A DNA stretch of 64,000 nucleotides from Annona cherimola (GCA_030490835.1 CM059971.1:71566224-71630223); one strand, 5' to 3'. Positions 11,261 through 23,272 are shown, numbered from the stretch's first letter. Made by a program: numbers and translations. Notes: a model not told the origin generated them from the sequence alone.

Positions 11261-11362
11261 TGAGATGTGACGTAAAATATACACTAATCAAAAGAAAATT
11301 AATATGATTTGAGATGTGACATAAAATAACACTAATCAAAAGAAAATTATGCATGTAATCAT
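11261..11362 (+). repeat. Two-unit tandem repeat, about 50-bp period
   Basis: The block TGAGATGTGACGTAAAATAT plus ACACTAATCAAAAGAAAATTA is repeated next to itself with a few changes. The second copy runs into ATGCATGTAATCATATA, a phrase also present at 11148-11164, so a further local duplication is likely. Confidence 0.75.
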
Positions 11363-11403
11363 ATAAGTGATATATTCAGGTAGGCCATATAAATAGATTT
11401 GTG

Positions 11404-11699
11404 CGGATGTTTTGGTTGTGTTCCGTTAGAGGTTAAACTTTTGATGAAAAGTTTTTGAAGTAGAAGTTGTCAAATTGATAGAAAATGATGTAATATAATA
11501 AGGGTAATGATGAAGTGTAAAGAGAATAAAGTTAAAATAGATAAGTATGGATAGTTGTGTAGAAATGATTGAAAATTAAAATAGTTTGTATGAAAAAATG
11601 TGAAAAAATAATTAAAAATTAGAATAGTTATAGAATGCGAAAAGTTTTAGATTGAAAAGTTTCAGTTGACTTTTTTTTGCCAAAAACACACACCAAGGG
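11404..11699 (+). repeat. Tourist-like MITE, near-complete copy 3
   Basis: It starts GGATGTTTTGGTTGTG and ends CCAAAAACACACACC, with all internal family blocks present (AAACTTTTGATGAAAAGTTT, 'gtcaaattgatagaaaatgatg', 'gaataaagttaaaatagataag'). The ends are mutated relative to the GGGTGTGTTTGG consensus and the TAA duplication is not clear. Confidence 0.75.
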
Positions 11700-11879
11700 T
11701 AATTTTTTTGGGTGGATTTGTTGGTGTTGACTTTCTTTGTAGGTGGATTTATATAGAAGAAAGAGGTATTAAGATAACTCGCGCTCCTAAAATTCTACCA
11801 TGGAATTTTTTCCAATTTTTCCAATTGATTTTTAAATTTAAAGTCCAATGGGAGAAGAAATTTTTTAGATCGAACAAAG

Positions 11880-12240
11880 TCTATTGATGGGCTTGCAAAT
11901 CAGATAGGGAAATCTACTGACGGCAAGGTCGGTTGGGAGCAGATCCGGTGTGATTGCTCATCATCTTGCTAGTGCTGCAATGGAGATGGGTTTTCGCCCA
12001 TTGCTGCTTAGTTGAGTTTTCACCCGCGATTTGCCAGATCAATTCGTCTTCAGCGGAGATCGGTTTCACGCACTTGAACAGAGAAGATGAAGTTTTTGCT
12101 GAGTAGCAGTGGCACAACTAATGGAAATTGACGAGTTTTCTCTTGGATGATGGAAGCTTTCTGGAGAAGATGTGTTTGGTATGGTGGTCTAGAAACCCAG
12201 GAAAATCCATATATATGCAGCCATATTCGGTGATCCAATC
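11880..12240. other. GC-richer unexplained segment
   Basis: Base composition rises here and short frames are open on both strands (11914-12238 minus), but translation shows no domain or composition that I recognise. It may be the leader or exon remains of a lost gene or transposon. Confidence 0.3.
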
Positions 12241-12399
12241 CATTAATTCTCCTTCCAGATTTTTATGGCAGCGTGGATTGTGTAATAGACCATATAAAAA
12301 TAAATTTTTATATTTTCGAAAGTACTTTTCTTTATTTTTAACGGTATTTCCTATCAGCAGATTTTGTCAGATCAAAAAATAGGTAGGGCTAATTTCGTC

Positions 12400-13700
12400 A
12401 TTTTGAAACAATATTAACGGGGAGCACATAGATCGTTTATTTTGAGGTATATTCAATATTTAGGATATATTTAGTGAGTATATCCGAAAAATTTCAAACT
12501 TAACGGACATATTTGTAATTAAGAGCAAATGTCATGAGTATATTTTAAATTAATCCTACTTAATTTAGATGAAATTTGATGTTATAGCTTAAAAGTAATA
12601 CTAAATCAACGTGTGATGCATACGTATATTTAATTTGGATGAAACTTGCTAGCAAAAACATAATACTAAATTTGATTTTTCACGAAATATTAAATGTTTA
12701 AATTGGAGAGATCAGTTATATATAAGTGGAGCCCAATATCTTAAGTTTATAAATTTTCGTGGGTTAAACTAAGGACGACCGGCCTGGGCAAAGATTTTGT
12801 ATTCCGGAAATCCGGCTATTTTTTAAGGCACAAAGATAGCAAGATCTTACATAATTCATATGAGCCGTCAGTCATATGAAACACCTGCAATTTCAGGTAA
12901 ATCTGAAATTCCCCATTTAAAATATTGCATAAAGTTGCTTCTAAGGTTTGGATGTAAATTTTAGGCAAACCTTTTATTGATGCAAATTTTACAAAAGTCA
13001 TAATACACAAGTAATTTCGCGTGCACACGGATGCAAATTTTTTTTTTTTCTAACCAAAACCTATGATATCTTATGTTTTAATTCCTAATCCGACAGTTTT
13101 TACACATGACATGTGTTACTGTATTACGCATTACAAAATCAGTTTCATCATACGATCAGATGGGTCATAAAACAATTTTTAAAAATCAAAAGTGAAGAAG
13201 GATGTTTGGAATATTTAATCTCTTTCGAAGAGAACTCCTGATAAATTCTTATACTTTACGAACTATTAAAACTACATAATGAGGGGGGCCATGAAAAATG
13301 AGCACAGGGATGCTTTAATAAGTTATATGTGACTTCATCAAAAATACGTTATATATGTAACTCATCGAAGGAAATATTTTATCATGTTTAAATTTTAATA
13401 CGATTGTTTGATTGCGTGAATTTTGTGATATAAAGAGTAATAGTTCCTTTTGGATGCCAAGTTGGACCACCATGTACCACGTAAATTTAATTTCACTTGG
13501 CTATGCCTCGGCCGCTTAATTTCGTAATTTTTTATTGGTACATATTTTTATTTATAAGATTGAATTTTTGTATCTTATATTAGAAGTCAATCCCAAAAAT
13601 TTTTAGAAAATTTTCCAAAATCCCTTAAAATTTTTTATAATTAATTTACATTATTAAAGAGAAGATCAAATCTTTTCAAAAACGACACGAGCCCCACCAA
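12400..13700. other. AT-rich intergenic DNA with a TIR-element fragment
   Basis: At 12440-12575 the motifs 'agtgagtatatccg', 'ggacatatttgtaattaagagcaaatgtcatgagtatat' resemble the right arm of the 52840-54820 element, so this is probably an orphan end of that family. The rest to 13700 shows no gene or structured repeat. Confidence 0.4.
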
Positions 13701-13719
13701 AAAAAATTACTTTTGCTAA

Positions 13720-14966
13720 GGGTGTGCTTGGAAAGTAATAAAACTTTTGTATAAAAAGTTCTTAATATAAAAGTTTTTGAATCGGAATAAAATGATGTAA
13801 TATGATAAAAATAATGACAATAAATAAAAAGAATAAAGTTAAAATAAATATATTAGTTACGCTGATATGTGTATAGAAAATAGAAACGATTGAAAAGTAG
13901 AGTTGTTATATAGGAAGATGTAAAGAAATAATTAAAAAATAAAGGGGCTCGCTTGCGGCTCTATGTAACCTCTCAAATTTTAAGATTTTGATGCTTGACA
14001 GAAAATTCAATCTATTTATTGTATTTAACATCATTTATTTAGTTATGAGATCAAGTTTTATCCACATCCAATATGTATATAAGTCACATTTGCTCAAAAA
14101 TAGGTACATTCATGTGTAAATTAGAAAAAATACTTAGATCCATTCACATATATTGGAACATGGTACTACTTTATAACTCATTTATCTATATAGTAATGAT
14201 ATTTTGGTTTAGATGTCAAAAATATTACTTAAAAATTGATATTTAACATTAAATTATTTTATTATGTTGATTTTGCATGTTTATAGATGAGACTTATATA
14301 TAATGATATTAAATAAGTGAAAGAGTTTTCATAATAATATAAATGATGCTAAAGACAATAGATGAAGTGAAATTTTCATCAATCATCTAGATATTGAAAA
14401 TGAAAGGGGTAATATAGAAAGAGATTTTCATAGAAGCATCTTCGAAAAATAGTTATGAGTAAAAAATTTTTATTGGAAAATTTAGGATATTTTTGAAGGC
14501 ACTTAGATGCACTTAGCTTTAGTGTACCTGGGTGTATTTAATCTATTTTGTAATACTTTTTTGAAATTTTTTTATGCAAGTGTTAATATAGGTGTATTTA
14601 ACATATATATAATTTTTACCTTTTTGGATATTTGTAGATTTTTTTGGATTTTTAAAATAGTGACAGTTTTGTAACAATATAAAAAATTCTACAAATATCC
14701 AAAAATAGTAAAAATTGATACACATATAAAATACATCTAGTTTAACAGTTGTATGAAAAAATTTTGAAAAAATTAAAAAAATAAAATTTTGTACTCACGT
14801 GTATCGAAGCTAAGCATACTAAGGAGCACCAAATCACATTATGAAAACTTTAGTTTGATATTTTTTTGCTATTTCTAAAATAGTTGGAAGAAAAACTTTT
14901 TGATGAAAATAATTATAGAAAGTGAAAAGTTTTATTTGACATTTTTAAACCCAACCAAACACACCT
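13720..14966 (+). mobile_element. Tourist-like MITE copy 4, split by inserted DNA
   Basis: The left end TAA/GGGTGTGCTTGG (13717-13731) and right end CCAAACACACCT/TAA (to 14969) are flanked by TAA, the expected 3-bp Tourist (PIF/Harbinger) duplication. The MITE body breaks off near 13944 after 'aataattaaaaaataaa' and resumes near 14845-14905 with 'ataattatagaaagtgaaaagtttt'. The inserted DNA includes a CTATGTAACC-flanked AT-rich repeat related to 48055-48430 and the fold-back element at 14500-14824. Confidence 0.7.
14500..14824. mobile_element. Fold-back MITE inside the split MITE
   Basis: Arms of about 150 bp are inverted copies. Left blocks GTACCTGGGTGTATT, GTGTTAATATAGGTGTATTT and TTTTTGGATATTTGTAGATT mirror right blocks CTACAAATATCCAAAAATAG, AAATACATCTAGTTTAACAG and TGTATCGAAGCTAAGC. 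It shares arm sequence with 53066-53416. Non-coding. Confidence 0.75.
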
Positions 14967-15063
14967 TAAATTTCCAACTCAACATCTCCCGGTACACCGG
15001 GTTGTACCATTTGAGCTGCACTAATTTTTTTTCTCTTTTACTAACGAGCTACACTAGATTTTT

Positions 15064-15613
15064 TTTTTGATGATATTACAGCATCTCAAGTGGTAGTACA
15101 ATCAAGCTATGAGATATTCTAATAATTGTCTAACTAAGAATTTAATATTTATAATAATAAGGGTGCGTTTGGTTGGAGGTAAAACTTTTGATAAAAAGTT
15201 TTGGGGGTCGAAGTTGTCAAATTGATAGAAAATGATGTGATATAATAGGGATAATGATGAAGAGTAAAGAGAATAAAGTTAAAATAGATAAGTTAGTTGT
15301 ATAGGTAGTTGTGTAGAAATGATTGAAAAGTAGGGTAGTTTGTATAGAAAAATGTGAAAAAATAATTAAAAATTAGAGTAGTTATGGAGAGTGAAAAGTT
15401 TTTGGTTGAAAAGTTTTAGTTGATATATTTTCGCCCCAAACAAACACATCCTAAATCTTAAACTACTCACTTAGTGAACGCTCCCACATAAAATTTGGGA
15501 AGACTAAACGCCACTACTAAATTGTTTTAAAAACGTGCCTCTCAAGCTTCGAACCAAAGACGCCAACATCATTAAGCAAAGTCCTTGACCACTAACGCAA
15601 CACCTTCAATGGC
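15064..15613 (-). mobile_element. tRNA-derived SINE interrupted by a MITE
   Basis: Minus strand: the A-box-like GCGTTAGTGGTCAAGG (about 15590) and B-box-like TTTGGTTCGAAGCTTG (about 15548) are followed by the family body and a poly(A) tail, seen as a plus-strand T-run at 15059-15069. Flanking near-identical AGCTACACTAGATTTT (15047-15062) and AGCTCCACTAGAATTTT (15614-15630) form a 16-17 bp target duplication. The MITE 15171-15451 lies inside. RNA polymerase III promoter boxes are established for plant tRNA-derived SINEs. Confidence 0.7.
15171..15451 (+). mobile_element. Tourist-like MITE, best intact copy (281 bp)
   Basis: It begins GGGTGCGTTTGGTTGG and ends CCCAAACAAACACATCC, an imperfect terminal inverted repeat, and is flanked on both sides by TAA (15168-15170 and 15452-15454). 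It is AT-rich and non-coding, as expected for a non-autonomous PIF/Harbinger derivative. The TAA duplication lies inside the SINE body, so the MITE arrived after the SINE. Other copies: 9140, 9906, 11404, 13720, 16196 (inverted), 17409, 29119 (inverted) and 47605. Confidence 0.85.
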
Positions 15614-15639
15614 AGCTCCACTAGAATTTTAGTACAAAG

Positions 15640-16190
15640 AGAACGTGTCAAATTCCATAACTGGAGCCGGCAAGCCACATTTTCTTAGGTTGTACGATCC
15701 ACGGCGGCAAGGATTTTGTGGCCGAAAAATCACGGTATTTCTTTATATGGAATGGGGCCGTCGGCTAAATAAAATAATGAAGCAAAAATGGAAGAGTTTA
15801 AGCAAACATGGGGTCTTCATTGCGGCCGTCGAATCAAATTCACATCATCACATGCAGTGTTCCTTATCGGCACGTGTACCTTTTGCGCGCTAAGGCAGGA
15901 CTCAACAGGAGTAAGACTCACTCGCGCGTGGCGATCGCAGATATCGCCGTTGACACTCGGCAGGAAAGAAAAAAGAAGCAGGGCGGCTGACTGCGAGTGA
16001 CTTCATCCGGATTCTTTTATTGTTCGGGCGCTAATGGCGGCGCAAATATATATATATTCCCAAAAACCAAAGACTTGCATTATTTCGACGCAATTTCATT
16101 TCTGATCTTCCTATTCCTTTGTCATTTGATCTGTGAGGCTTCTTATGTTAACACGCACGATCTCGTTAACAGATCCCAACTTGGGTCTGT
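15640..16190 (+). promoter_or_regulatory. Orphan promoter-like, GC-rich patch
   Basis: The patch carries a GGCACGTGTACC site (15868), several CG-rich words and, at 16044-16060, a strong TATA-like AAATATATATATATTCCC, followed by a C/T-rich leader-like stretch to about 16150. Short overlapping frames (15645-16000) have no recognisable domain. An inverted MITE piece starts at about 16196, just where a transcript would continue. No linked gene is visible. Confidence 0.35.
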
Positions 16191-16195
16191 TTATT

Positions 16196-16425
16196 TCTAA
16201 TAAAAAATTTGCAAATTAAAAATTTTCATTATTCATAATTACTTTATTTTTAATTATTTTTTCATATATTCTTATACAACTATTTTATTTTGCAATCATT
16301 TTTATACAATTATCATATAACTAATCTATTTATTTTAACTTTTTTCTTTTTATTTTCCACCATCACTTATATTATATTACGTTATTTTTTTCACTCTTAG
16401 AACGGAAACTTCATCCTCGTTTTGA
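16196..16425 (-). repeat. Tourist-like MITE, inverted degraded copy
   Basis: Reverse complement contains the family blocks 'gtgaaaaaaataacgtaatataatat', 'aaaaagttaaaataaatag', 'gtataaaaatgattgcaaaata' and 'gaaaaaataattaaaaata' in order. The right end is eroded. Confidence 0.6.
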
Positions 16426-16659
16426 AGATTGTTATCCACTGTAATACGAGTCTATTATTATATTTTTTTTGTTGAAATCTATGCATTTGCTACTCACGAT
16501 GAATTTTTTTTAAATTTTCACTTAGAAAGCTATTGCTATGTAATTTCATAACTATGTGGGAAGAAATTTGCATGAATTGAATCGTATGACTTTTTCACTT
16601 TCACAAAGAAGGATTTAGTACTGCTTCTTAAATAATTATAGTAATTATTACTAGAAATT

Positions 16660-16930
16660 TTTTTTTTGATTGGAGGATATTTTACATCATATCTCAATTC
16701 ATATTACATTCAAACCCTAAGACAATTCTAACAATCTTACAATGGAAGACGACAACAAGCTTCCACATATCAAGTGGGGAGACCATTAGCTCCCATCTAA
16801 GTATAAAGGGGGACCACATACCCCCACCACAAATATGGTTCAAAATCCCATGAGGGATTCGAACCACGCACCGGCTGGGAACGAAAATCCCGTTCCGCAG
16901 CTGGTGACAAGACGAGTGGAGCTCGTTTGG
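16660..16930 (-). mobile_element. Probable tRNA-derived SINE
   Basis: On the minus strand GTGGTTCGAATCCCTC (about 16863) is a good B box, preceded by 'ccagccggtgc' and a possible A box in 'ctcgtcttgtcaccagctg' (about 16910). The body ('gggagctaatggtctccccac', 'gttgtcgtcttcc') resembles the 29740-29985 copy, and a plus-strand T-run near 16660 fits a poly(A) tail. No duplication identified. Confidence 0.55.
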
Positions 16931-17408
16931 CTATTACTAGAAAATTGAATTGACTATTAAATTTACATAAAAGAAAATAGTCTGAAATCATACAAATGAT
17001 ATCAATACCGAATTGCATAATTTTTATAATGTAGATTAGATGAATGTAAGAAACTTTATTCATAATGTTCAAATCTACATCATTAAATTATCGTATGTGG
17101 AAAACGAAAACAGAATATATTTTATATTATAGAGAATTTTATTAGCCATTAGAGTGAAATGAGTTGAGGATAAAAGGAATATGCCGAACAGAAAAGTTGT
17201 TGGATATATCTAGTAATGGGTTGATCCAAGCATATTCAGTCACATGACTAAAGGAATTGATGTCTACAAGCGTTGAAAAAATTAACAAAATCAGCAAAAA
17301 TCAAAAGCCTTTTTAGTTAAAATACTAGTAAATATGACATGTCGGTTAAGGGTGTGTTTGGTTGGGGGTAAAATTTTAAATATTAGTGAATAGGAAGTGT
17401 AGGTTAAA

Positions 17409-17635
17409 GGTATGTTTGGTTGAAGGTAAAACTTTTCGATGAAAAGTTTTTGAAGTAAAAATTATTAAATTGATAGAAAATGATGTAATATAATAGAAGT
17501 AACGATGGGGTGTAAAGAGAATAAAGTTAAAATAGAAAGGTTAGTGGTATGATAGTTGTTGAAATTGATTGAAAAGTAAGTTAGAGTATAGAAAATTGTG
17601 AAAGTAATTAAAAACAGGATAGTTACAATGTTCTC
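17409..17635 (+). repeat. Tourist-like MITE, truncated copy
   Basis: Begins GGTATGTTTGGTTGAAGG and carries the family blocks, then stops at 17635 exactly where the TIR element at 17637 begins, so its right end was lost. A 40-bp left-end scrap of another copy (GGGTGTGTTTGGTTGGGGG) lies just upstream at 17349. Confidence 0.75.
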
Positions 17636-17636
17636 A

Positions 17637-20169
17637 AAACCTGATCGGACCGGTTGGTTCGACCGAGAATCAGTCCAAATCCAATGCATTTACATTCATT
17701 TTGATCTAATGCCTTTAAACCGTGTAAACTGGCAGTCGAACCAAGTTTTCGGTCGAACCAAAATCGACCGGTTCATCGGTTGTGCCTTAGGAAAAAAGTA
17801 AAAATAGCTTGAGCATTGCCATTTTGCCACTGAGCAGAGATTTTTTATTTTCGGTTCCCCCTCTCCTCCCGATTTCCCACCCAAAAGACCCAAACCCAAA
17901 CCCTAGCTCCGATGCTCCTCCCCAGTTCTGATTCATTTTCGGTGTTGCGCACGTTCAGCTTCTCACTGCTGCCATTTCATCCTCCTCCTATGATCATCAA
18001 TGACTAGTAGCACAAGGCCACGGAGGTGCAAATACACAAAGCATACCTCCTTGCAGCTTTCCTCTTCATTTTCGGTGACTGTTCTACGATCATCGGCAAC
18101 AACAGTAGTCCTGCGGACCCAGTTGCTTCCGGTGCTCAAATTCCTATCATTTTCTCTTCATTTCTAGGCTTCCAGCGAGTAGCTACTTCAAATGTTGGTA
18201 AGGTTGCTCCATCTGTAGCAACGACTATTCTTGGCCTCCAGTGAGCAACAACAGCAGTAGTTTCAGCGAGCAGCATCTCTTCATCTTGATCCTTAAAACC
18301 ATTACAATATCTGTATCCTTTCATCAACTGATCAACCATGAATTACTTGTCATATTTTTGCTTAGAAAATACAAATTAAAAATCCATTTGTTATGTTTAA
18401 TGATTCTATCTATGGTATGTAATAATGAAATGATGCTAATTATTTTGTTCATGGTCTACTTTGGCTAAAAAGTTGTATTGTAGTCATATAATTTGCCTCT
18501 GCATTGACTATTTTAGGTAGCTTTGTAATATTTTCCAGATTTGCTCTTATGAATTACGATTTGTAAAAGAAAAGGCTGAAAATTAAGAAAAAAGTGAAAG
18601 AATTGGAAACATTAATGTTGTCAGAATCGGACCAGATTTGTTCTTCACCTCCGGCCAGGCAACCATCCTATGCGACTTGTTCGACCGCCCTCTGCTTCTT
18701 TGTCACCTCCGGCGCTCTCTCTTATCGTTTCTTTCTTCTTTTCTTCGGCGAACCTCTGCTCCATCTGGCCACCCTGCCAATTACTGCTTTCAGCTTAAGG
18801 TATACTTAGTTTTAGTTTTTTTTAAGTTTACAGATTTTAATAGCCTTGGATTGACATTGTTCAGATTAATAGCCTTAGAAAAATAAAAACTCATTGAATA
18901 GCAATGTTCAAATTTTAATGTTCGGATTAAGCATGTTTTAGGTTTTTTATGAATTTTTTTAGGTGAAGGAACCAACTAAGAAATGTTGTCAAAAATCCAT
19001 TGATATGAGTTAAGATTTTTGATATGAGATGCTAATAGTTGATTTTAGCTAGGTCGAATGATGTGTTTGTAGACTTTTAAATTTTCATTTTTGTTCAATC
19101 TTTCAACAATTATTGATCTATTGTATTTCTTATTGTGATAGATATGTTTATGGAAATACAATTCATAAAGGCATCGAGATAAATAGGGAGAATTCGGAAG
19201 TCAAACATCAACATTCAGTGATTCAGGGCTCGTTACACATTTCAGGTCAGTTAATAAAGTTAATTTTTTAATATTCATGCTTAAAGATTTTTGAAAGTTT
19301 TTTATTAATATTTTCCTACATGTTTTGTTGTGATGCTTAAAATTTAACATATAGATTTAGAATTCATAAAGATATAATTTTAGCATTTTATCAATATATA
19401 ATTAATTAAAATTTATTAAACATTTATGACATCATAATTACATTATGCTGACGTCATCGGTTCAAACCAGTTTGCTTAACCAGTCAAACTGGTCCAAACC
19501 AGACTAGTTCCACCACCAGTTCGATCACCGGTTTGGTTCTGATAATACTGGAAAACATATGATATGCTTTTCGACTTTTAAGCTTTTAACATCATTTTGT
19601 AAAAAAGGATTGTTATTAAGACAAAAAATTGCAAGATCCGTCCTATGATTTTTTGTGAAATTTAATTGTTGGATGTGGTTTTTTATTATACCATTGTAGT
19701 GAGTAGCTATTCATTGTAATTTATCTATTATTCAATTGTGCAATGTGTATTTGAGAATATGACAAAATGATGTTGGTTGAATGATTTATATTGTAATTTA
19801 TAAATCTTTTATTGTATTATTTTAGATAATTATTTGATCATCATGTCAACATGAAATCCATATGAATTTTATCAGGTTAGTTGATAGAGTTAATTTTTTT
19901 TAATATTCATGCCTAGAGATTTTTAATAGTTTTCTATTAATATTTTCCTCATGTTTTATTATGATGCTTAAAATCTAATATATAGATTTAGAATTTATAA
20001 ATATATAATTTTAGTATTTTATGAACAATATATAATTAATTAAAAATTATTAAACATTTATGACATTATAATTATGTTATGCTGATGTCACCGGTTTAAT
20101 CCGGTTTGAATAACTAGTCAAACCAGTGAACTAGACTAGTTCCTTCACCGGTGCGGTTCTGACAACATT
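17637..20169. mobile_element. TIR element with AATGTTxTCAxAACC ends (outer copy)
   Basis: The left end AATGTTCTCAAAACCTGATC and the reversed right end AATGTTGTCAGAACCGCACC form a terminal inverted repeat rich in ACCGGT/CCGGTTT words (17652-17780; 20080-20160). A leader-like C/T-rich patch lies at 17850-18000. The last 300 bp (19876-20169) is a diverged duplicate of 19250-19549, showing that an element of the same family is nested within. No transposase domain is recognisable. Mutator-like or hAT-like; unassigned. Confidence 0.6.
18614..19549. mobile_element. Nested inner copy of the same TIR family
   Basis: Left end AATGTTGTCAGAATCGGACC and reversed right end AGTATTATCAGAACCAAACC. Flanking GGAAACATT (18605-18613) and GGAAAACAT (19550-19558) are near-identical 9-mers, consistent with a Mutator-type 9-bp target duplication. 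A frame at 18594-18886 translates to low-complexity hydrophobic sequence with no known domain. Confidence 0.6.
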
Positions 20170-20708
20170 GACATATATTTGCATTTTTCTATATTATTTG
20201 AATAATAAGTTGTATAGTAAATTAGAATTATTATTTTAGATATGGGATGCATATGAATAGAAAATATGGGATGCATATCATTAGTACTTGTTAGATAAGA
20301 GGTGAGAAATTTTCTCTACTATGGTCATTAGTGTCTTTGAGTTTAGTGGACTATTTTGCAGTTGTCATGATTGTGTTCCTCTTGTTCTGTCTTATTCTTG
20401 TTCTTCCATAGCCTTTGCTCTTCTGACTACATGTCTTCACATGTTCCTCCTTTTACTAGTGCAAAATCATTATTGATGTGTGATTTATCCTTCTTGTAGG
20501 TAACTACAAAATGTCATTTAATCATTCTTTTTGGCAGAAGCGATTGCAATATTGATTTGGGACCGATCTATTTTTCTTGATTGATGATAACTTGCATAAT
20601 GATGACATCAACTCTTTACTGGGACTGATCTGTTTTTCTTGAATGCACTTGTATTGTCTCATATAATTTCTTTCTTGGTCATACACTCCATTTCGTTACC
20701 CCACATAC
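20170..20708. other. AT-rich flank of the copia element, intron-like
   Basis: No coding sequence recognised. The T-rich, stop-dense character with CTTGTAG/GTAAC-like junctions (20495) resembles plant intron sequence and may belong with the orphan exon at 28658, with the copia element inserted in that intron. This is speculation. Confidence 0.25.
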
Positions 20709-21030
20709 TGTTGGAAATCATGTGATGCGGAAGCGTACTTGAATCCATGTGTGTAGATTCCACTTGTAGACCGAGTAGAGTACGATGTTTTCTTCCTCAA
20801 CACTTTTTCCTGTGATACTAGCGGTAGATGGGAGACCACTTGTGATGTGCATGTGTGAGAGAGGGACCCAGAATCCTCTATATATAGAGCCCTTCCCATC
20901 ATGATTCTTAATAGAAGTATAGTTCCACCTGGACTCGGATTGAGTATGTATCTCAGATACGCTGGGCTATCTTTAAATCCAAAGACTTCTTATTTAATTA
21001 GGACACCTTTATAGAAGTTTAATTCTAACA
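20709..21030 (-). repeat. 3' LTR of the minus-strand copia element
   Basis: 322 bp, TGTTGGAA...TTCTAACA. A TATA-like CTCTATATATAGAG palindrome occurs near 20876. Pairs with 27851-28172. Confidence 0.93.
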
Positions 21031-21550
21031 TTCTCCCACTTGGCCTAATTAAAATAAAATTAAGAAAGAAAAGAAAAATTATACTTAAAATACAATTTTT
21101 GGATTTAACATTTAAAAAAATTACCAGACGAGTGCACTCATTTGAAAAAAATATGCTCAGTCATTACATACGCAATCCAACTTTAATACTTAGGTTAAGA
21201 GAAATTTGTCAATATGGATCGTGGCGGTTATATGCAATATGTAATATACTTCATTCCATGCACCACGATATTAACAAACTTACTTAACTAAGTTCTTAAT
21301 GACAGATTTACAATTATGTGATTTTAATGTCCCACATTAATATCAAATAGATAAAATCTTTTGTTTCCAAATCACATAAAATTGTCAACAAAATACCATA
21401 ATGAAACAAAAGAGAAATAATCATCTAATATGATATCTCAAAATATATCGATTACATAAATAATTATCTCATGTAACAAGACCCATATTTCTCACATGTC
21501 CAGAGAAAATCTTAGGCGCCAGGGCCTTAGTCATGGGATAAGCAATCATG

Positions 21551-22243
21551 TCAGCAGTACCAACAAAAACTAATCGGTATCAGATGATCATTTATCCTTT
21601 CTTGTATTGACATAAACTTAGCATCAATATGCTTGTTAGCGCCAGTAATTCTTTTATAATTGGAGAAGCTAATCGCCGATGAATTGTCACAACTGATTCT
21701 CAGAGGCCTAGAGATAAAATCCATAATTTTAAGCTCTGAGATAAATTTTCTCAACCAAAGTGTATGTGAGAATACTTCATGACAATCGACAAATTCAGCT
21801 TCCATGGTAGAGTCAACTACACGATTTTATCTCCCACTCTTCCATGAAACTGCTCCACCGGCTAATAAGAAAACATAGATTGATGTGAATCTTCTGTTGT
21901 CTGTACAACTAGCATAATCTGAATCTGTGTAACCGATCACTTTTAATTGATCAGTTTTTGCATATGTGAGCTCATAATCTTTAGTTCCTTGGAAATATCA
22001 CATAACTTTCTTCATTGCTTTCTAATGTTCCATTCTTGGATTGCTTTGATATCTTCCAAGTAATCCCATTGCATAACTGATATCAGGACGTGTACAAACT
22101 TGCGCATACATCATGCTCCCAAGAGCAGAAGCATATGGGATGGACCTCATTTCCTGTTTCTCAATCTCATTCTGTGGACACTGATGCAGACCATATTTTT
22201 GACCCTTAAAGATTGACACTTCATATGATGAACAGTTGGACAT
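21551..22243 (-). pseudogene. Copia RNase H domain and preceding connection (broken)
   Basis: Two open pieces, 22243-22022 and 21805-21551, carry the copia signatures IPYASALGSMMYAQVCTRPD, the STMEAEF motif with the catalytic-type Glu, and the 'isCDNssAI' and 'KHIDAKF' motifs. RNase H removes the RNA template during reverse transcription. Stops and frameshifts between the pieces (about 21806-22020) abolish a continuous product. Confidence 0.85.
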
Positions 22244-22252
22244 TTGAAATCT

Positions 22253-23240
22253 TTATAAAATTTTATTGATATACGCCCTCTGTGATAACCCTAAAAGTCT
22301 TTTAGGCCTATTTCGATGGACCTCAATTCCTATGACACATGATGCCTCACCCATATCTTTCATATCAAAATATTTAGAAAGGAAACTTTTAGTGTTATGT
22401 AAAATACCCAAATCATTAGTAGCAAGCAAAATATCATCTACATATAGAATCAAAAATATAAACTTGTTCCCACTCAACTTTAGATATATACATTGGTCAC
22501 CAGTGTTTTCTGTAAATCCAAAGAAAGTGATAACTTTTTTGAACTTTAAATACCACTGTCGGGAAGCTTGTTTAAGTCTATATATAAATTTCTTTAACTT
22601 GCATAGTAATGTGTCATTTTCTTCCATTTCAAATTCTTCAGGCTGTATCATGTACACCTCTAATTTTAAATTCCCATTCAGGAATGCCGTCTTTACATCC
22701 ATTTGGTGTAACTCTAAGTCAAAATAAGCCACTAATGCCATAATGATTCTGAATGAGTCTTTTCTAGAGACTGGTGAAAATATTTTCTTATAATCAATGC
22801 CTTCTATTTGTGTGAATCTTTTGGCAACAAGTCTGACCTTATACCTTTCTACATTACCGTAGGGTCCCGTTTGGTTTTGAATATCCATTTACAACCAACA
22901 AGTTTGCTCCTTTTAGGCAACGTAACAAGATCCAAACTTTGTTTTGAAACATGGATTCTAATTCATCTTTTATAGCATTGATCCATAATTCAGACTTTTC
23001 ACTATTAATGGCTTCTTTGAATGTCGATGGATCATTTTCAATACAAGGATCATTAATACATTCTTCCAAATATATAATGTAGTCATCTGAAATAGCAAGT
23101 CTCCTTATTCTATTAGACCTTCTTGGCTCATTAATATGTTCTACATTATCATATTGATGAATGTCATTTGGAATTGAGATCCTTTCATTATTAGTTTCTT
23201 CCGTGGGTTGCACAATAATTTTTGGTTGTTGATCTGTCAT
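22253..23240 (-). pseudogene. Copia reverse transcriptase domain (frameshifted)
   Basis: Two overlapping frames: 23240-22854 (linker plus RT start, WINAIKDELESMFQNKVW) and 22888-22253 (KVRLVAKRFTQIEGIDYKKIFSPV, MDVKTAFLNGNLKLEVYM, and YVDDILLATN with the catalytic Asp pair, near 22440). These motifs are diagnostic of the RVT_2 family of Ty1/copia. The frame shift at about 22870 interrupts the polyprotein. Confidence 0.9.
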
Positions 23241-23272
23241 ATTATGATCAACAATCTCAGTTCTTGCATCTA

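Noticed and set aside
16850..16880. tRNA gene from GGTTCGAATCC B box
   Set aside because: No cloverleaf or acceptor stem could be built; B boxes here belong to SINEs.
22266..22727. 153-codon plus-strand frame
   Set aside because: Antisense shadow of the copia RT frame, which carries YVDD and other diagnostic motifs.
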